From positions 295,392 through 359,391 of the forward strand of contig NZ_VZDO01000003.1 of the NCBI RefSeq assembly GCF_008802405.1: DNA of 64,000 nt, read 5' to 3'. Below are positions 1 to 8,334 of this stretch, piece after piece. Numbering within the stretch: position 1 is the first letter of the stretch; every line of letters starts with the position of its first letter. The position numbers and the translations under genes were made by a program. A model generated the notes under the pieces. It ran no database searches and was not told the DNA's origin. It saw only the letters and a list, made by a program, of their open reading frames with translations. This stretch comes from Plantimonas leprariae (lineage in GTDB: Bacteria > Pseudomonadota > Alphaproteobacteria > Rhizobiales > Rhizobiaceae).

Positions 1-1
1 G

Positions 2-247
2 ATCGCGGCGGCGCAGCGCTTCTGCGAAACGGTGCGGCGAACGATCGCCGAACTCGACTGGTCGGACGTCGAGCCGGGAATCCGGGTAACCGCGAGCATC
101 GGTGTCGCCGCGACGATGCCGGGAGCCGAAACCACGGCGATCCTCGCGCAGGCGGACGCCCGGCTCTATGCCGCGAAGGCCGCCGGGCGGAACCGCGTCG
201 TCTGGCTCGACGTCGCGCCGACGGCAGCGGCGACGGCCGTCGCCTGA
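2..247 (+). CDS. GGDEF-domain protein (diguanylate cyclase), C-terminal fragment
   Basis: The 5' end is cut by the window edge, so only about 81 residues are visible. They match the last third of a GGDEF domain: a beta strand reading SIGVA, then a helix with ADARLYAAK, then GRNRVV, the usual closing signature of diguanylate cyclases. The catalytic GGDEF loop lies outside the window, so whether it makes cyclic-di-GMP cannot be judged. A short Ala-rich tail follows the domain and the gene ends in TGA. It converges on the molybdoenzyme gene, whose stop codon begins on the next base. Confidence 0.8.
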   Translation: MAAAQRFCETVRRTIAELDWSDVEPGIRVTASIGVAATMPGAETTAILAQADARLYAAKAAGRNRVVWLDVAPTAAATAVA

Positions 248-2554
248 TCAGGCGCGGCGGATGATCTCCACGGGAATCGATTTCGCCGCCGGGGTGTGCG
301 CCTTCTCGTCGTGGTGCCAGAGCGGCAGGAGCGGATTGAGTTCGGGATAGTAGCCGGCGACCGCGCCCTTCGGGATGGCGAATTCGTGCACGCGGTAATC
401 CTCGACGCGCCGCTCGATCCCGTCGTCCGCATGGGTGCGAAGGTCGATGCGGTCGTCGTTCGCCAGATGCATCCGCGCCATGTCGTCCTTGTTCATCAGG
501 ATCACCATGCGCGTGCCTTTGATCCCCCTGAGGCGGTCGTCGTAGCCGTAGACCGTCGTGTTGAACTGGTCGTTGGAGCGGACCGTCAGGAGGTTCAGGA
601 TGGTCTTGCCGTCGACCTCGATGTCCGGGTTCACGTCGAGCCCGGTCGGCACGAGAAAGTTCGCCTTCTTGGTCTCGGTGTTCCATTCGCGCCGGCAGGC
701 CGGCAGGTCGCGGTGGAAGCCGCCCGGCACGAGGAAGCGCTCGTTGAAGTCGTGGAAGTCCTCGTAGGTCCGGGCGAGCGCGTCGCGGATGCGGCTGTAG
801 TCGTCCACCCATTCGTCCCACGGCACCGTCGAGCGGTCCGGCACCGTCGCCTTGGCGATTTCGGCGACGATCTTCGGCTCCGACAGGAGTTCGGGCGAGG
901 CGGGTTTCCGCCAGCCGATCGAGCCGTGGATGCAGGCGGTCGAATCCTCCATCGAGACGTGCTGCGGCCCGCTGCGCTGCGTGTCCTCCTCGATCCGCCC
1001 GAGGCATGGGAGGAGGAACGTCACATCGCCTGGGAGCAGGTGGTTGCGGTTGAGCTTCGTCGCGATCTGGACGCTGAGCCGGAGCTTCATCCAGGCCGGC
1101 TCGATCAGCGCCGTTTCGGGCACCGCGCGCGAGAAATTGCCGCCGAGCGCGAGGAAGGCCTTCACCGTGCCGTCGAGGATGCCCCGGCAGGCCTCCACCG
1201 TGTTCATGCCCTTCTCGCGCGGCGGCTCGAACCTGTAGAACTCCTTGAACTTGTCGAGCGGCGCCAGTTCCGGCTTCTCGGTGATGCCGACGGTGCGCTG
1301 GCCCTGCACGTTCGAATGGCCGCGGATCGGCGAGATGCCGGCGCCGCGCCGGCCGATATTGCCGCGCATCAGGAGGAGGTTCACCAGCATCTGGACGTTC
1401 TGGGTGCCGTGCCGGTGCTGCGTCAGCCCCATGCCGTAGTTGCCGATCACCGCCTCCGCGCGGGCGTACTGCGCGCCGACGCGTTCGAGATCCGCGCGCG
1501 CGATACCGCTGATCCGCTCGATGTCGGCCCAGTCGGCGGCGCGGAGCCAGGCCTCGAACTCCGCGAAGCCGTGGCCGTGCTCGGCGATGAAGTCGACGTC
1601 GAGGACGCGCGCCGACCCTGCCGCCTTCGCGGCGTCGTCGAGATGGAGGACGTGCTTCGCCATGCCGGCCATCGCCGCGATGTCGCCGCCGGGGCGGATG
1701 GCGAAGTAGTCGCTCGACATCTTCACGCCCTCGTCGGGGCTCAGCATCTCGCGCGGCGACTGCGGGTCCTTGAAGCGCATCAGGCCTCGTTCGGGCAGCG
1801 GGTTGAAGGTCACCACCGGCACGCCGCGCAGCCGCGCGTCGTGGATCTGGTGCAGGAGGCGCGGCGAGTTGGTGCCGGTGTTCTGCCCGAAGAAGAACAT
1901 CATGTCGCAGGCGTCGAAGTCGTCGAGCTGCACGGTCCCGACCGGCGAGCCGATCGACTTCGGCAGGCCGACCGAGGTCGACTCGTGGCACATGTTGGAG
2001 GAGTCCGGCAGGTTGTTGTTGCCGTAGATCCGGGCGAGCAACCCCCACATGTGCGAGGTTTCCAGCGCCGCGCGGCCGGAAGCGTAGAACACCACGGATT
2101 TCGGATCGAGCCCGGCGAGTTCCATGCCGATCTCGCGGAAGGCGTCCTCCCATTTCACCGGCACGTACTGGTCGAGCCCCTTGTCGTAGCGCATCGGCGT
2201 CGTGAGGCGGCCCTGCTTCTCCAGTTCGTGGTCGGTCCAGTCGCGGAGATCCGCCACCTTGTTCCGGGCGAAGAAGTCGCGGTCGGCGCGCTTCCTGGTG
2301 ATCTCCCAGGCGGTCGCCTTCGCGCCGTTCTCGCAGAACTCGGCGAGGTGCGGCTCGGCCGGCTTCGCCCAGGCGCAGGAGACGCACATGTAGCCGTCCG
2401 CCTTGTTCTGCTTGGCGACCATCTTCTGCATCGTCTCGACCGAGAGACCCTCGGCGAGCGTCTTCTCCGTCACCGACTTCAGCGAGCCCCAGCCGCCGGA
2501 CGGAGACGTGTAGGGCTTCACCGTCGGATGGTCGGTGATCTCGCTGCGCTTCAT
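248..2554 (-). CDS. FdhF/YdeP-family molybdopterin oxidoreductase
   Basis: A 768-residue protein of the formate dehydrogenase-alpha/YdeP family, a molybdopterin-guanine-dinucleotide oxidoreductase presumably soluble in the cytoplasm. Near the N-terminus it has CVSC followed by a third Cys (FCENG), as expected for the family's Fe-S region. The segment SNMCHESTSVGL supplies a Cys at the place where FdhF enzymes carry the Sec/Cys molybdenum ligand. Length agrees with YdeP (about 760). The frame is open further upstream, but the extension is Arg/Pro/Ser-rich and unlike the family, so the ATG before KRSEITDHPT is preferred. No fdhD or electron-transfer subunit is adjacent. The substrate is unknown; formate dehydrogenase activity should not be assumed for YdeP-type members. 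Confidence 0.88.
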   Translation of the reverse strand: MKRSEITDHPTVKPYTSPSGGWGSLKSVTEKTLAEGLSVETMQKMVAKQNKADGYMCVSCAWAKPAEPHLAEFCENGAKATAWEITRKRADRDFFARNKVADLRDWTDHELEKQGRLTTPMRYDKGLDQYVPVKWEDAFREIGMELAGLDPKSVVFYASGRAALETSHMWGLLARIYGNNNLPDSSNMCHESTSVGLPKSIGSPVGTVQLDDFDACDMMFFFGQNTGTNSPRLLHQIHDARLRGVPVVTFNPLPERGLMRFKDPQSPREMLSPDEGVKMSSDYFAIRPGGDIAAMAGMAKHVLHLDDAAKAAGSARVLDVDFIAEHGHGFAEFEAWLRAADWADIERISGIARADLERVGAQYARAEAVIGNYGMGLTQHRHGTQNVQMLVNLLLMRGNIGRRGAGISPIRGHSNVQGQRTVGITEKPELAPLDKFKEFYRFEPPREKGMNTVEACRGILDGTVKAFLALGGNFSRAVPETALIEPAWMKLRLSVQIATKLNRNHLLPGDVTFLLPCLGRIEEDTQRSGPQHVSMEDSTACIHGSIGWRKPASPELLSEPKIVAEIAKATVPDRSTVPWDEWVDDYSRIRDALARTYEDFHDFNERFLVPGGFHRDLPACRREWNTETKKANFLVPTGLDVNPDIEVDGKTILNLLTVRSNDQFNTTVYGYDDRLRGIKGTRMVILMNKDDMARMHLANDDRIDLRTHADDGIERRVEDYRVHEFAIPKGAVAGYYPELNPLLPLWHHDEKAHTPAAKSIPVEIIRRA

Positions 2555-2621
2555 GGTCGGGGCCTCGGCCAAGCTGCTGGTTTGCGGAAACGGGAGGCCG
2601 CGGAGCCCCGTTCCGGCCCGG

Positions 2622-3140
2622 CTACCGAATGACGCGTAGCCGGCTGTTTCGCCGCAGCAGCGGCGCGAGGCGGACGACGTCGCGGGGATCGAGCGCGACG
2701 CAGCCGGCGGTCGGCTCGAAGCCTTCCTTCGCGACGTGGAGGAAGATCGCGCTTCCCAGTCCCCTCGCCCGCCGGCGGACGTTCCAGTCGAGCACGGCGA
2801 CGAAATCGTAGAGCCGGTCGGCGCGCCGCATGGTCTCGGCGCTGGCGGGATGCGGCAGGCGGACGGCGCGGTTGTAGGCGGCGTGCGAAGGCGCGTCGCA
2901 CCAGCCGTCGGTTGAACGGGAGAAGCGGACGGGCAGCGGCGTCCGCACGGCCCGCAGCCGGCCAGGTCGCCGCCAGGCGAAGAGGAAGGGCATCGACGCC
3001 ACCGGCGTCGCGCCGTCGCCTTCGCGCTTGAAGACGCTGGTGCCGCTCCGCCCGAGCGCGACCGGCAGTCGCAGGGGGCCCGCCTGCAGGACGCCGCGCG
3101 TCGGCGACGAGGGCGAGCGGCGGACGAGAATGGTGCGCAT
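2622..3140 (-). CDS. L,D-transpeptidase (YkuD-like) family protein
   Basis: A 172-residue protein with the end of a YkuD catalytic domain: GSAIFLHVAKEGFEPTAGCVAL around residues 129-150, with His135, Thr144 and the presumed nucleophile Cys147 in a TxGC motif. Family members form 3-3 peptidoglycan cross-links or attach proteins to the wall. This short version, with GDGATPVASMPF replacing the usual GxxTPxG segment, belongs to the compact alphaproteobacterial subgroup. No clear signal peptide is seen, which is odd for a wall enzyme; the start could be misplaced, but upstream sequence offers no better one. It lies head-to-head with the response regulator gene, with 137 bp between them. Confidence 0.75.
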   Translation of the reverse strand: MRTILVRRSPSSPTRGVLQAGPLRLPVALGRSGTSVFKREGDGATPVASMPFLFAWRRPGRLRAVRTPLPVRFSRSTDGWCDAPSHAAYNRAVRLPHPASAETMRRADRLYDFVAVLDWNVRRRARGLGSAIFLHVAKEGFEPTAGCVALDPRDVVRLAPLLRRNSRLRVIR

Positions 3141-3277
3141 GAACTATCCCAACGGCATGACGGGCGGAATTTCCGCCTTATTTCACCGTAAACCACCGAC
3201 GTTCCCTTGAAAAAGCGCCGGATCGCAAGACCTTCAGATGCGGAACGGACATCGCGAGGCGAGGCAGGCACCGGTCA

Positions 3278-3961
3278 ATGAGCGCGCGCAGCATCCTGAT
3301 CGTCGACGACGACGACGACCTGAGGCAGACCCTCGCCGAGCAACTGTCGCTCCACGAGGAGTTCACGGTCTCGCAGGAGCCGACCGCCGCCAAGGGCATC
3401 GCTGCGGCGCGGGCCGGGCTCGTCGACCTCGTCTGCATGGATGTCGGCCTGCCCGACATGGACGGGCGCGAGGCGGTGAAGCTTCTCCGGAAATCCGGCT
3501 TCAAGGCGCCGATCATCATCCTCACCGGCCAGGACACCGATTCCGACACGATCCTCGGCCTCGAAGCCGGCGCCAACGACTACGTGACGAAGCCTTTCCG
3601 CTTCGCCGTGCTCCTCGCCCGCATCCGCGCGCAGCTCCGCCAGCACGAGCAAAGCGAGGACGCGACGTTCCAGGTGGGACCTTACGTTTTCAAGCCGAGC
3701 CAGAAGGTGCTGCTCGACGACCGCGGCTCGAAGATCCGGCTGACGGAGAAGGAAACGGCGATCATCCGCTACCTCTACCGCGCCGACCGGCGGGTGATCA
3801 CTCGCGACGTGCTTCTGGAGGAGGTCTGGGGCTACAATTCCGGCGTGACGACGCACACGCTGGAAACGCACGTCTATCGCCTGCGCCAGAAGATCGAGCC
3901 GGACCCCGGCAACGCGCGGCTGATCGTGACCGAGGCCGGCGGCTACAAGCTGATGCCGTAG
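3278..3961 (+). CDS. OmpR/PhoB-type response regulator
   Basis: A two-component response regulator of 227 residues. The receiver domain (about 1-120) has the acidic pocket at D10-D12, phospho-acceptor D55 in CMDVGLPDMDG, switch T83 and K105 in VTKPF. A winged-helix DNA-binding domain (about 130-225) follows, with LTEKETAIIRYL and the recognition region THTLETHVYRLRQKI. No histidine kinase gene is adjacent, so the partner is unknown. The ATG begins MSARSILIVDDD, directly at the first receiver strand. The divergent 137-bp region holds a short perfect inverted repeat (3163-3177) that could be a regulator site. Confidence 0.9.
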   Translation: MSARSILIVDDDDDLRQTLAEQLSLHEEFTVSQEPTAAKGIAAARAGLVDLVCMDVGLPDMDGREAVKLLRKSGFKAPIIILTGQDTDSDTILGLEAGANDYVTKPFRFAVLLARIRAQLRQHEQSEDATFQVGPYVFKPSQKVLLDDRGSKIRLTEKETAIIRYLYRADRRVITRDVLLEEVWGYNSGVTTHTLETHVYRLRQKIEPDPGNARLIVTEAGGYKLMP

Positions 3962-4166
3962 CCGCGACGCAGCCTGCTTGCCCGGGGCTGGACCGCCCCG
4001 CGCGCCGTCGCCCCGAGCGCATTTCCTCCGGCGGCGCTTGCCGTTATAGACTTTCGGCCGAGAATAAAGGATGCGCGGGTCCCGCCGCGCCGCATGGGGA
4101 CGCGGCAAGGGGCACCGCGGGCGATGGGCGGCGCGTGCAGCCCGACGGGGGAGCGATCAACGCCGG

Positions 4167-4622
4167 ATGAGCCTCGAAAGCGACATCGCGGTGCTCGCCA
4201 GCGTTCCCCTCTTCGCAGGCCTCGACGGCGACCAGCTCCGGCTCTTGGCCTTCGGCGCCGAGCACCGGCGGCTGCGGCGCGGCGAGACGCTGTTCCGCAT
4301 GGCGGCCCGCTCGGACGCGGGCTTCGTGGTGGTGACGGGCGAGGTGGAGCTCCTGCGCCAGAAGGGCGAGACGCAAATCTCGGCGGGCGTCTACGGGCCG
4401 GGCACGCTGCTCGGCGAGTTCGCGCTCCTCACCGAAACGCGCCGGCCGGCGACCGCGGTCACGCGCACCGACTGCGACTTCATCCGCATCGCCCGGCCGC
4501 TGTTCCGCCGGATGCTGGAGGAATATCCGGAGATCGCACGGAAGCTGCACGAGCGGATCGCCGACGACCTCGCCCGGATGACCGCCGACATCCTGTCGCT
4601 CGAGGACGCGTTCCGCGGCTGA
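4167..4622 (+). CDS. Cyclic nucleotide-binding (Crp/Fnr-type sensor) domain protein
   Basis: A 151-residue protein made almost entirely of one cNMP-binding fold: PLFAGLDGDQLRLLAF, then the beta roll with GETLF, VVTGEVELLR and the phosphate-binding-cassette-like GTLLGEFALLTETRRPATA, followed by a C-terminal helix. No helix-turn-helix follows, so it is a stand-alone sensor rather than a Crp-type transcription factor. ATG 4167 is chosen because it starts at the domain boundary; the frame is open upstream to 4071 but that part is Arg/Gly-rich. It converges on the XRE regulator gene. Ligand and partner are not evident. Confidence 0.8.
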   Translation: MSLESDIAVLASVPLFAGLDGDQLRLLAFGAEHRRLRRGETLFRMAARSDAGFVVVTGEVELLRQKGETQISAGVYGPGTLLGEFALLTETRRPATAVTRTDCDFIRIARPLFRRMLEEYPEIARKLHERIADDLARMTADILSLEDAFRG

Positions 4623-4631
4623 CGTCTCGCC

Positions 4632-5426
4632 TCACGCGGGCAGAAGCATCACCAGCTTGAAGTCCGGCTCTTCGGCAGGCACCAGCGTCACCTGCCGAAA
4701 GGCGAGCTCGCCGCGCGTCGGATGCCGGAACCGCCGCTCGCCGCCTTCGCGGCCGAGCACGCGCTGTTCCTTCCACATCGCCGCGAAGTCCGGGCTGCTG
4801 GCGGCGAGCTCGGCGACAAGCGCGCCGGCGGCGCTGCCCTTTGCCGGCACGAAATCGGCCCGGAACTCCGCCGCGAGCCGCCGCGCCCGCTCGCTCCAGC
4901 CGACGATGAGATCCCTCGCCGCCGGATCGAGGAAGACGGTGCGCAGGAGGTTCGGACGCGCTTCCGCGTCGCCGTCGTCGAACCAGCCGGCGAACAGCGC
5001 CGCCGCCGGCGCGTTGTGGGCGCGGATGTCGAAGGCGCGGTCGAGGAGGTAGGCGGGCGCGGTGCACGCCTCCACCGCGTCGCGGAGCGCGGCGGAAGGC
5101 TCCTCGGCCGCCGGCCGGTCGCGGGCTGCGGGATCGGCCTTGGCCGCGAGCTCGAACAGGTGGGCGCGCTCCGCCCGCCCGAGCCGGAGCGCTTGCGCCA
5201 GCCGGGCCAGCGCGTGCGGCGAGGGCGACACGTCGCGCCCCTGCTCGATACGGGCGAACCAGACGGCGCTGATGCCCGCCAGATCCGCCAGCTCCTCGCG
5301 CCGGAGGCCCGGCGTCCGACGCCGCCGGCCGGCGGGCAGCCCGAGGCTTTCCGGCCGGATCGCCTCGCGCCGGATCTTCAGGAACTCGCCGAGCTGGCGG
5401 CGGCGCGACGATTCGGCCTCGAGCAT
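4632..5426 (-). CDS. XRE-family regulator with MmyB-like C-terminal domain
   Basis: A 264-residue regulator. Residues about 1-75 form an XRE helix-turn-helix with the hallmark RRRTPGLRREELADLAGISAVWFARIEQGRDVSPS. Residues about 100-260 match the MmyB-like ligand-binding domain (LLDRAFDIRAHNAPAAALF, WKEQRVLGREGGERRFRHPTRGELAFRQVTL). Such regulators usually sit divergent from the oxidoreductase or methyltransferase gene they control, and here the neighbour is the class I methyltransferase at 5521. ATG 5426 is preferred over the longer frame because it begins just before the HTH. An AT-rich imperfect palindrome (TTATACCCGGATAA, 5435-5448) just upstream is a candidate operator. Confidence 0.87.
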   Translation of the reverse strand: MLEAESSRRRQLGEFLKIRREAIRPESLGLPAGRRRRTPGLRREELADLAGISAVWFARIEQGRDVSPSPHALARLAQALRLGRAERAHLFELAAKADPAARDRPAAEEPSAALRDAVEACTAPAYLLDRAFDIRAHNAPAAALFAGWFDDGDAEARPNLLRTVFLDPAARDLIVGWSERARRLAAEFRADFVPAKGSAAGALVAELAASSPDFAAMWKEQRVLGREGGERRFRHPTRGELAFRQVTLVPAEEPDFKLVMLLPA

Positions 5427-5520
5427 GACAGGTCTTATACCCGGATAAACGCTGGCCTTGTCCCTATTTCCGGCGCGTGCGACGCAACGGGCCGCCCGAG
5501 ACGGGCGAGGAGAAACGACG

Positions 5521-6285
5521 ATGAGCGGGACCCATTCCACCCTGGTCGACCGGCAGTTCGGCGCGCAGGCCGAAGCCTATGTCGCGAGCGCCGTCCACGC
5601 CGCCGGCGAAGACCTCGACTGGCTGGCAGCACATCTCGCGACGCTCCGACCCGTGCGGCTCCTCGACCTCGGCTGCGGCGGCGGCCACGTCGCCTACCGC
5701 GCGGCGGCGCATGCCGGCGAGGTCACGGCCGCGGACCTTTCCGACGCGATGCTGGCGGCGGTGCAGCGGGAAGCGGCGGCGCGCGGCCTCGGCAACATCC
5801 TCACTCAGCAAGCGCGGGCCGAGGCGCTGCCCTTCCCGGACGGCACGTTCGACGCCGTCGCGACGCGCTTCTCGGCGCATCACTGGAGCGATGCGGCGGC
5901 GGGGCTCCGGGAAGCGGCCCGCGTCCTCGCGCCGGGCGGCATGCTCTTCGCGATGGACGCGATCTCGCCGGGCCCGCCCCTCCTCGACACGCACCTCCAG
6001 GCGGTGGAGGCGCTGCGCGACCCGAGCCACGTGCGCGACTATTCGGCCGCCGAATGGCTTCGGATGCTGGCCGCGGCCGGCTTCGCCGTGCAGGAGGTCC
6101 GCACCTGCCGGCTCCGGATGGAGTTCGCGAGCTGGACGGCGCGGATGCGGACGCCCGATGCCGCGCAGGCCGCGATCCGCTACCTGCAGGACGCGCTGCC
6201 GGAAGCCGCGCGCCGGCAGATGGAGGTCGAGGCGGACGGCTCGTTCATGCTCCCGACCCTCCGCATCGCGGCGGCGAAGGCGTAG
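5521..6285 (+). CDS. Class I SAM-dependent methyltransferase (UbiE/COQ5-like)
   Basis: A 254-residue methyltransferase with motif I LLDLGCGGGHVAYRAA (residues about 44-60), an acidic residue after strand 2 (TAADLSDAML), motif III-like RVLAPGGMLFAMDA and the DAVATRFSAHHW segment, giving a Methyltransf_11/25 fold. ATG 5521 follows a GAGGAG ribosome-binding site. It is transcribed away from the XRE regulator gene with 94 bp between the starts, an arrangement suggesting regulation by that protein. Resemblance to UbiE is only at fold level, so the substrate (probably a small molecule) is unknown. Confidence 0.85.
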   Translation: MSGTHSTLVDRQFGAQAEAYVASAVHAAGEDLDWLAAHLATLRPVRLLDLGCGGGHVAYRAAAHAGEVTAADLSDAMLAAVQREAAARGLGNILTQQARAEALPFPDGTFDAVATRFSAHHWSDAAAGLREAARVLAPGGMLFAMDAISPGPPLLDTHLQAVEALRDPSHVRDYSAAEWLRMLAAAGFAVQEVRTCRLRMEFASWTARMRTPDAAQAAIRYLQDALPEAARRQMEVEADGSFMLPTLRIAAAKA

Positions 6286-6318
6286 CGCGCCGGCAACAGG
6301 GGCGCGGCGATCGACGGG

Positions 6319-6333
6319 TTAACCGCCCGTCAA
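6319..6333. promoter_or_regulatory. Near-consensus CtrA box before the OmpA-type lipoprotein gene
   Basis: The sequence TTAA-CCGCCCG-TCAA matches the CtrA consensus TTAA-N7-TTAA at seven of eight fixed positions and lies 73 bp before the lipoprotein start. CtrA is the cell-cycle master regulator of alphaproteobacteria, and envelope proteins are common targets. One mismatch makes this weaker than the two exact boxes elsewhere in the window. Confidence 0.35.
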
Positions 6334-6405
6334 CCACATTCGGTCACGGTTCGCGGAAACATCGCCGTGCATCCGCCGCACCCCGTTTCGAACCCCGGAC
6401 CGTCC

Positions 6406-7089
6406 ATGCACCACCGTCGCCTCGTTCCCGCCGCCCTCGCTCTCGCGCTTCTCGCCACGGGCTGCACCACGAACCCCTATACGGGCGAATCGCAGCTCTC
6501 GAACACCGCCGGCGGGGCCGGCATCGGCGCGGCGCTGGGGGCCGGCACCGGCTACCTGATCGGCCGCTCGACCGGCCTCGGCGCCACGACCTCGACGCTC
6601 GTCGGGGCCGGGGTCGGCGCGCTCGCCGGCGGCGGCATCGGCGCCTACATGGACAACCAGGAGGCGGAACTCCGCCGCCAGCTCCAGGGCACCGGCGTCT
6701 CGGTGACGCGCCAAGGCGACCGCATCGTCCTGAACATGCCTTCCAACATCACCTTCCCGACCGACGGCGACCGCATCCGCCCGGACTTCTACCCGGTGCT
6801 GGACTCGGTCGGCATCGTGCTTCGCAAGTACAACAACTCCGTGGTGGAGGTCGCCGGCAACACCGACAGCCAGGGCTCCGACAGCTACAACCAGGGCCTC
6901 AGCGAGCGTCGGGCGCAGGCGGTGGCGGACTACCTGACGGACCAGGGCATCCGCGAGGGCCGGCTCGACGTGGTGGGATACGGCGAAACGCGGCCCGTCG
7001 CGGAGAACACCAGCGAGGCGGGCCGCGCCGAGAACCGCCGTGTCGAGGTGACGATCATCCCGACGCCGCGCAACGGCACGCCGCTCTGA
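6406..7089 (+). CDS. OmpA-family outer-membrane lipoprotein (Pal/YiaD-like)
   Basis: A 227-residue lipoprotein. A signal peptide ends in the lipobox LLATGC. Two Gly-zipper stretches follow (GGAGIGAALGAGTGYLIG and GAGVGALAGGGIGAYM), as in YiaD/Slp-type proteins. The C-terminal 110 residues are an OmpA/MotB peptidoglycan-binding domain with FPTDGDRIRPDF, GNTDSQGSDSYNQGLSERRAQAV, VVGYGETRPVAEN and the terminal NRRVEVTI. It should sit in the outer membrane and hold the peptidoglycan layer. The ATG at 6406 gives a normal signal peptide; an upstream in-frame GTG (6367) would add a Pro-rich tail. A possible CtrA site lies upstream. Confidence 0.9.
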   Translation: MHHRRLVPAALALALLATGCTTNPYTGESQLSNTAGGAGIGAALGAGTGYLIGRSTGLGATTSTLVGAGVGALAGGGIGAYMDNQEAELRRQLQGTGVSVTRQGDRIVLNMPSNITFPTDGDRIRPDFYPVLDSVGIVLRKYNNSVVEVAGNTDSQGSDSYNQGLSERRAQAVADYLTDQGIREGRLDVVGYGETRPVAENTSEAGRAENRRVEVTIIPTPRNGTPL

Positions 7090-7095
7090 GGATCG

Positions 7096-8172
7096 TCATC
7101 GGGGCAGCGCATCGGCGGGCGGACGCTCGTCGAGCGCCGGCGCGGGGTGCCGCGCCTTCCGCCATGCGGTCGGGCTGGCACCGGTGACCCGCAGGAACTC
7201 GCGATTGAAGTTCGACTTGCTCAAGAAACCCGCCTCGAACATCACCTTCGTGACAGGATCGCCGGTCGATGCCAGGCGTTGGCACGCCTCTCCGATCCGG
7301 AAGCCGTTGACGTATTGCGACACGCTGGTGCCGTGGACGCGGTTGACCGCGGCGGAAACGCGGCGGGCCGGCAGCGCCAGCCGGCGGGCGATCCGGCTGA
7401 GGTTCAGTTCCGGATCGGCGTAGAACCGCCGCTCCGCCATCAGCCGGTCGAGCCGCACCGCGACGGCACGGTCCGCCTCGCTCGGGGCCATCGAGGTTTC
7501 GGGAACATCCGCGGCCGGCTCCTCGCCCGCGCCGCCGACGCGCACGGACGAAGCGGCGAAGGCGAGGACGAGCAGCGCCACGACGTTCGCGGCCGCGACG
7601 AGCGCGCCGGAATGGACGCCGCCGAACAGACCGTAGTCGAGGCTGATCAGGACGTCGGTCGCGGCCGAGGCGAGGATCGCCGCCGCCGTCACCTGCAGGG
7701 CGCGGAACGAGCGCAGCGCTCCGTCGAGCCGCGCCAGCGCCAGCGCATCCGGCCCCTCGAGCGCCAGCTTCGCCAGCGCGCCGCCGTAGCCGAGGAACAC
7801 GAGGATGATCGCCGGCGCCACCACCTCGCGCCAGCCGAGCACCTGGAGCGCGGCGACCGCGACGGCCGGCACGGCATGGAGTGCGAGGCGAACCTTGGAA
7901 CGCCTCGCCGCCTCGCCCGCCAGCCCCGAGAACGACAGGTAGGCCAGCGCGGCGATCACGGTCGCCAGCACCGACTGCGCGGGCAGGACGGCGCGCATGT
8001 CGTAGCCCCAGCGAAGCCCGATCAGCACCGAGCCGAGCGCGTAGGCCCCGACCAGCGCGACGAACGGCGCGTCGTGCGGGCCGAAACCGTCTTCGCCCCG
8101 CTCGCGCAGCATCCGCAGCATGACGACGGCGAGGAGCGCGGTGACGACGAAGGGTAACGGCACGAGGGGCAT
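7096..8172 (-). CDS. Membrane-anchored AraC-family transcriptional regulator
   Basis: A 358-residue protein in two halves. The first 210 residues contain about six or seven hydrophobic helices (for example PLPFVVTALLAVVMLRML, VVAPAIILVFLGYGGAL, VVALLVLAFAASSV). The last 110 residues form an AraC double helix-turn-helix with LSRIARRLALPARRVSAAVN and VTKVMFEAGFLSKSNFNREFLRVTGASPTAWRKAR. Such proteins act from the inner membrane and presumably sense a membrane or extracytoplasmic signal. The gene is head-to-head with the predicted lipoprotein gene at 8335, the obvious candidate target, and two palindromes lie in the 162-bp gap. The ligand is unknown. Confidence 0.85.
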   Translation of the reverse strand: MPLVPLPFVVTALLAVVMLRMLRERGEDGFGPHDAPFVALVGAYALGSVLIGLRWGYDMRAVLPAQSVLATVIAALAYLSFSGLAGEAARRSKVRLALHAVPAVAVAALQVLGWREVVAPAIILVFLGYGGALAKLALEGPDALALARLDGALRSFRALQVTAAAILASAATDVLISLDYGLFGGVHSGALVAAANVVALLVLAFAASSVRVGGAGEEPAADVPETSMAPSEADRAVAVRLDRLMAERRFYADPELNLSRIARRLALPARRVSAAVNRVHGTSVSQYVNGFRIGEACQRLASTGDPVTKVMFEAGFLSKSNFNREFLRVTGASPTAWRKARHPAPALDERPPADALPR

Positions 8173-8215
8173 GGCGCGGCGGTCCGAAGACGAGCGGGTC
8201 CGCCCCGTTCTGCCC

Positions 8216-8253
8216 CGGATCGCGATCCGAGGCGACCCGGAACGCGATCCGGG
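8216..8253. promoter_or_regulatory. Two related palindromes in the araC-type/lipoprotein divergent region
   Basis: CGGATCGCGATCCG (8216-8229) is a perfect 14-bp palindrome. CCCGGAACGCGATCCGGG (8236-8253) is a second palindrome with the same core and one mismatched pair. Their centres are 22 bp apart, two helical turns, so bound proteins would face the same side of the DNA. They lie between the divergent starts at 8172 and 8335, which makes an operator pair plausible; which protein binds is inference. Confidence 0.45.
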
Positions 8254-8334
8254 ACGCCGCGAGCGGTCGGTCCGAGGCATCCGGAGTGGCGGTGCCGGCC
8301 GACGACGAGCCGGCCCGCTTTTCAGGAGGCTTCG

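Noticed and set aside
296..2632. A 778-codon open frame opposite the molybdoenzyme gene
   Set aside because: Same reason: reverse-complement shadow with biased composition and no recognisable motif, while the opposite strand encodes a clear FdhF/YdeP protein.
4722..7187. 821-codon frame spanning the XRE regulator, methyltransferase and OmpA regions
   Set aside because: It crosses three well-supported genes in other frames and is Arg/Gly/Ala-rich low-complexity sequence.
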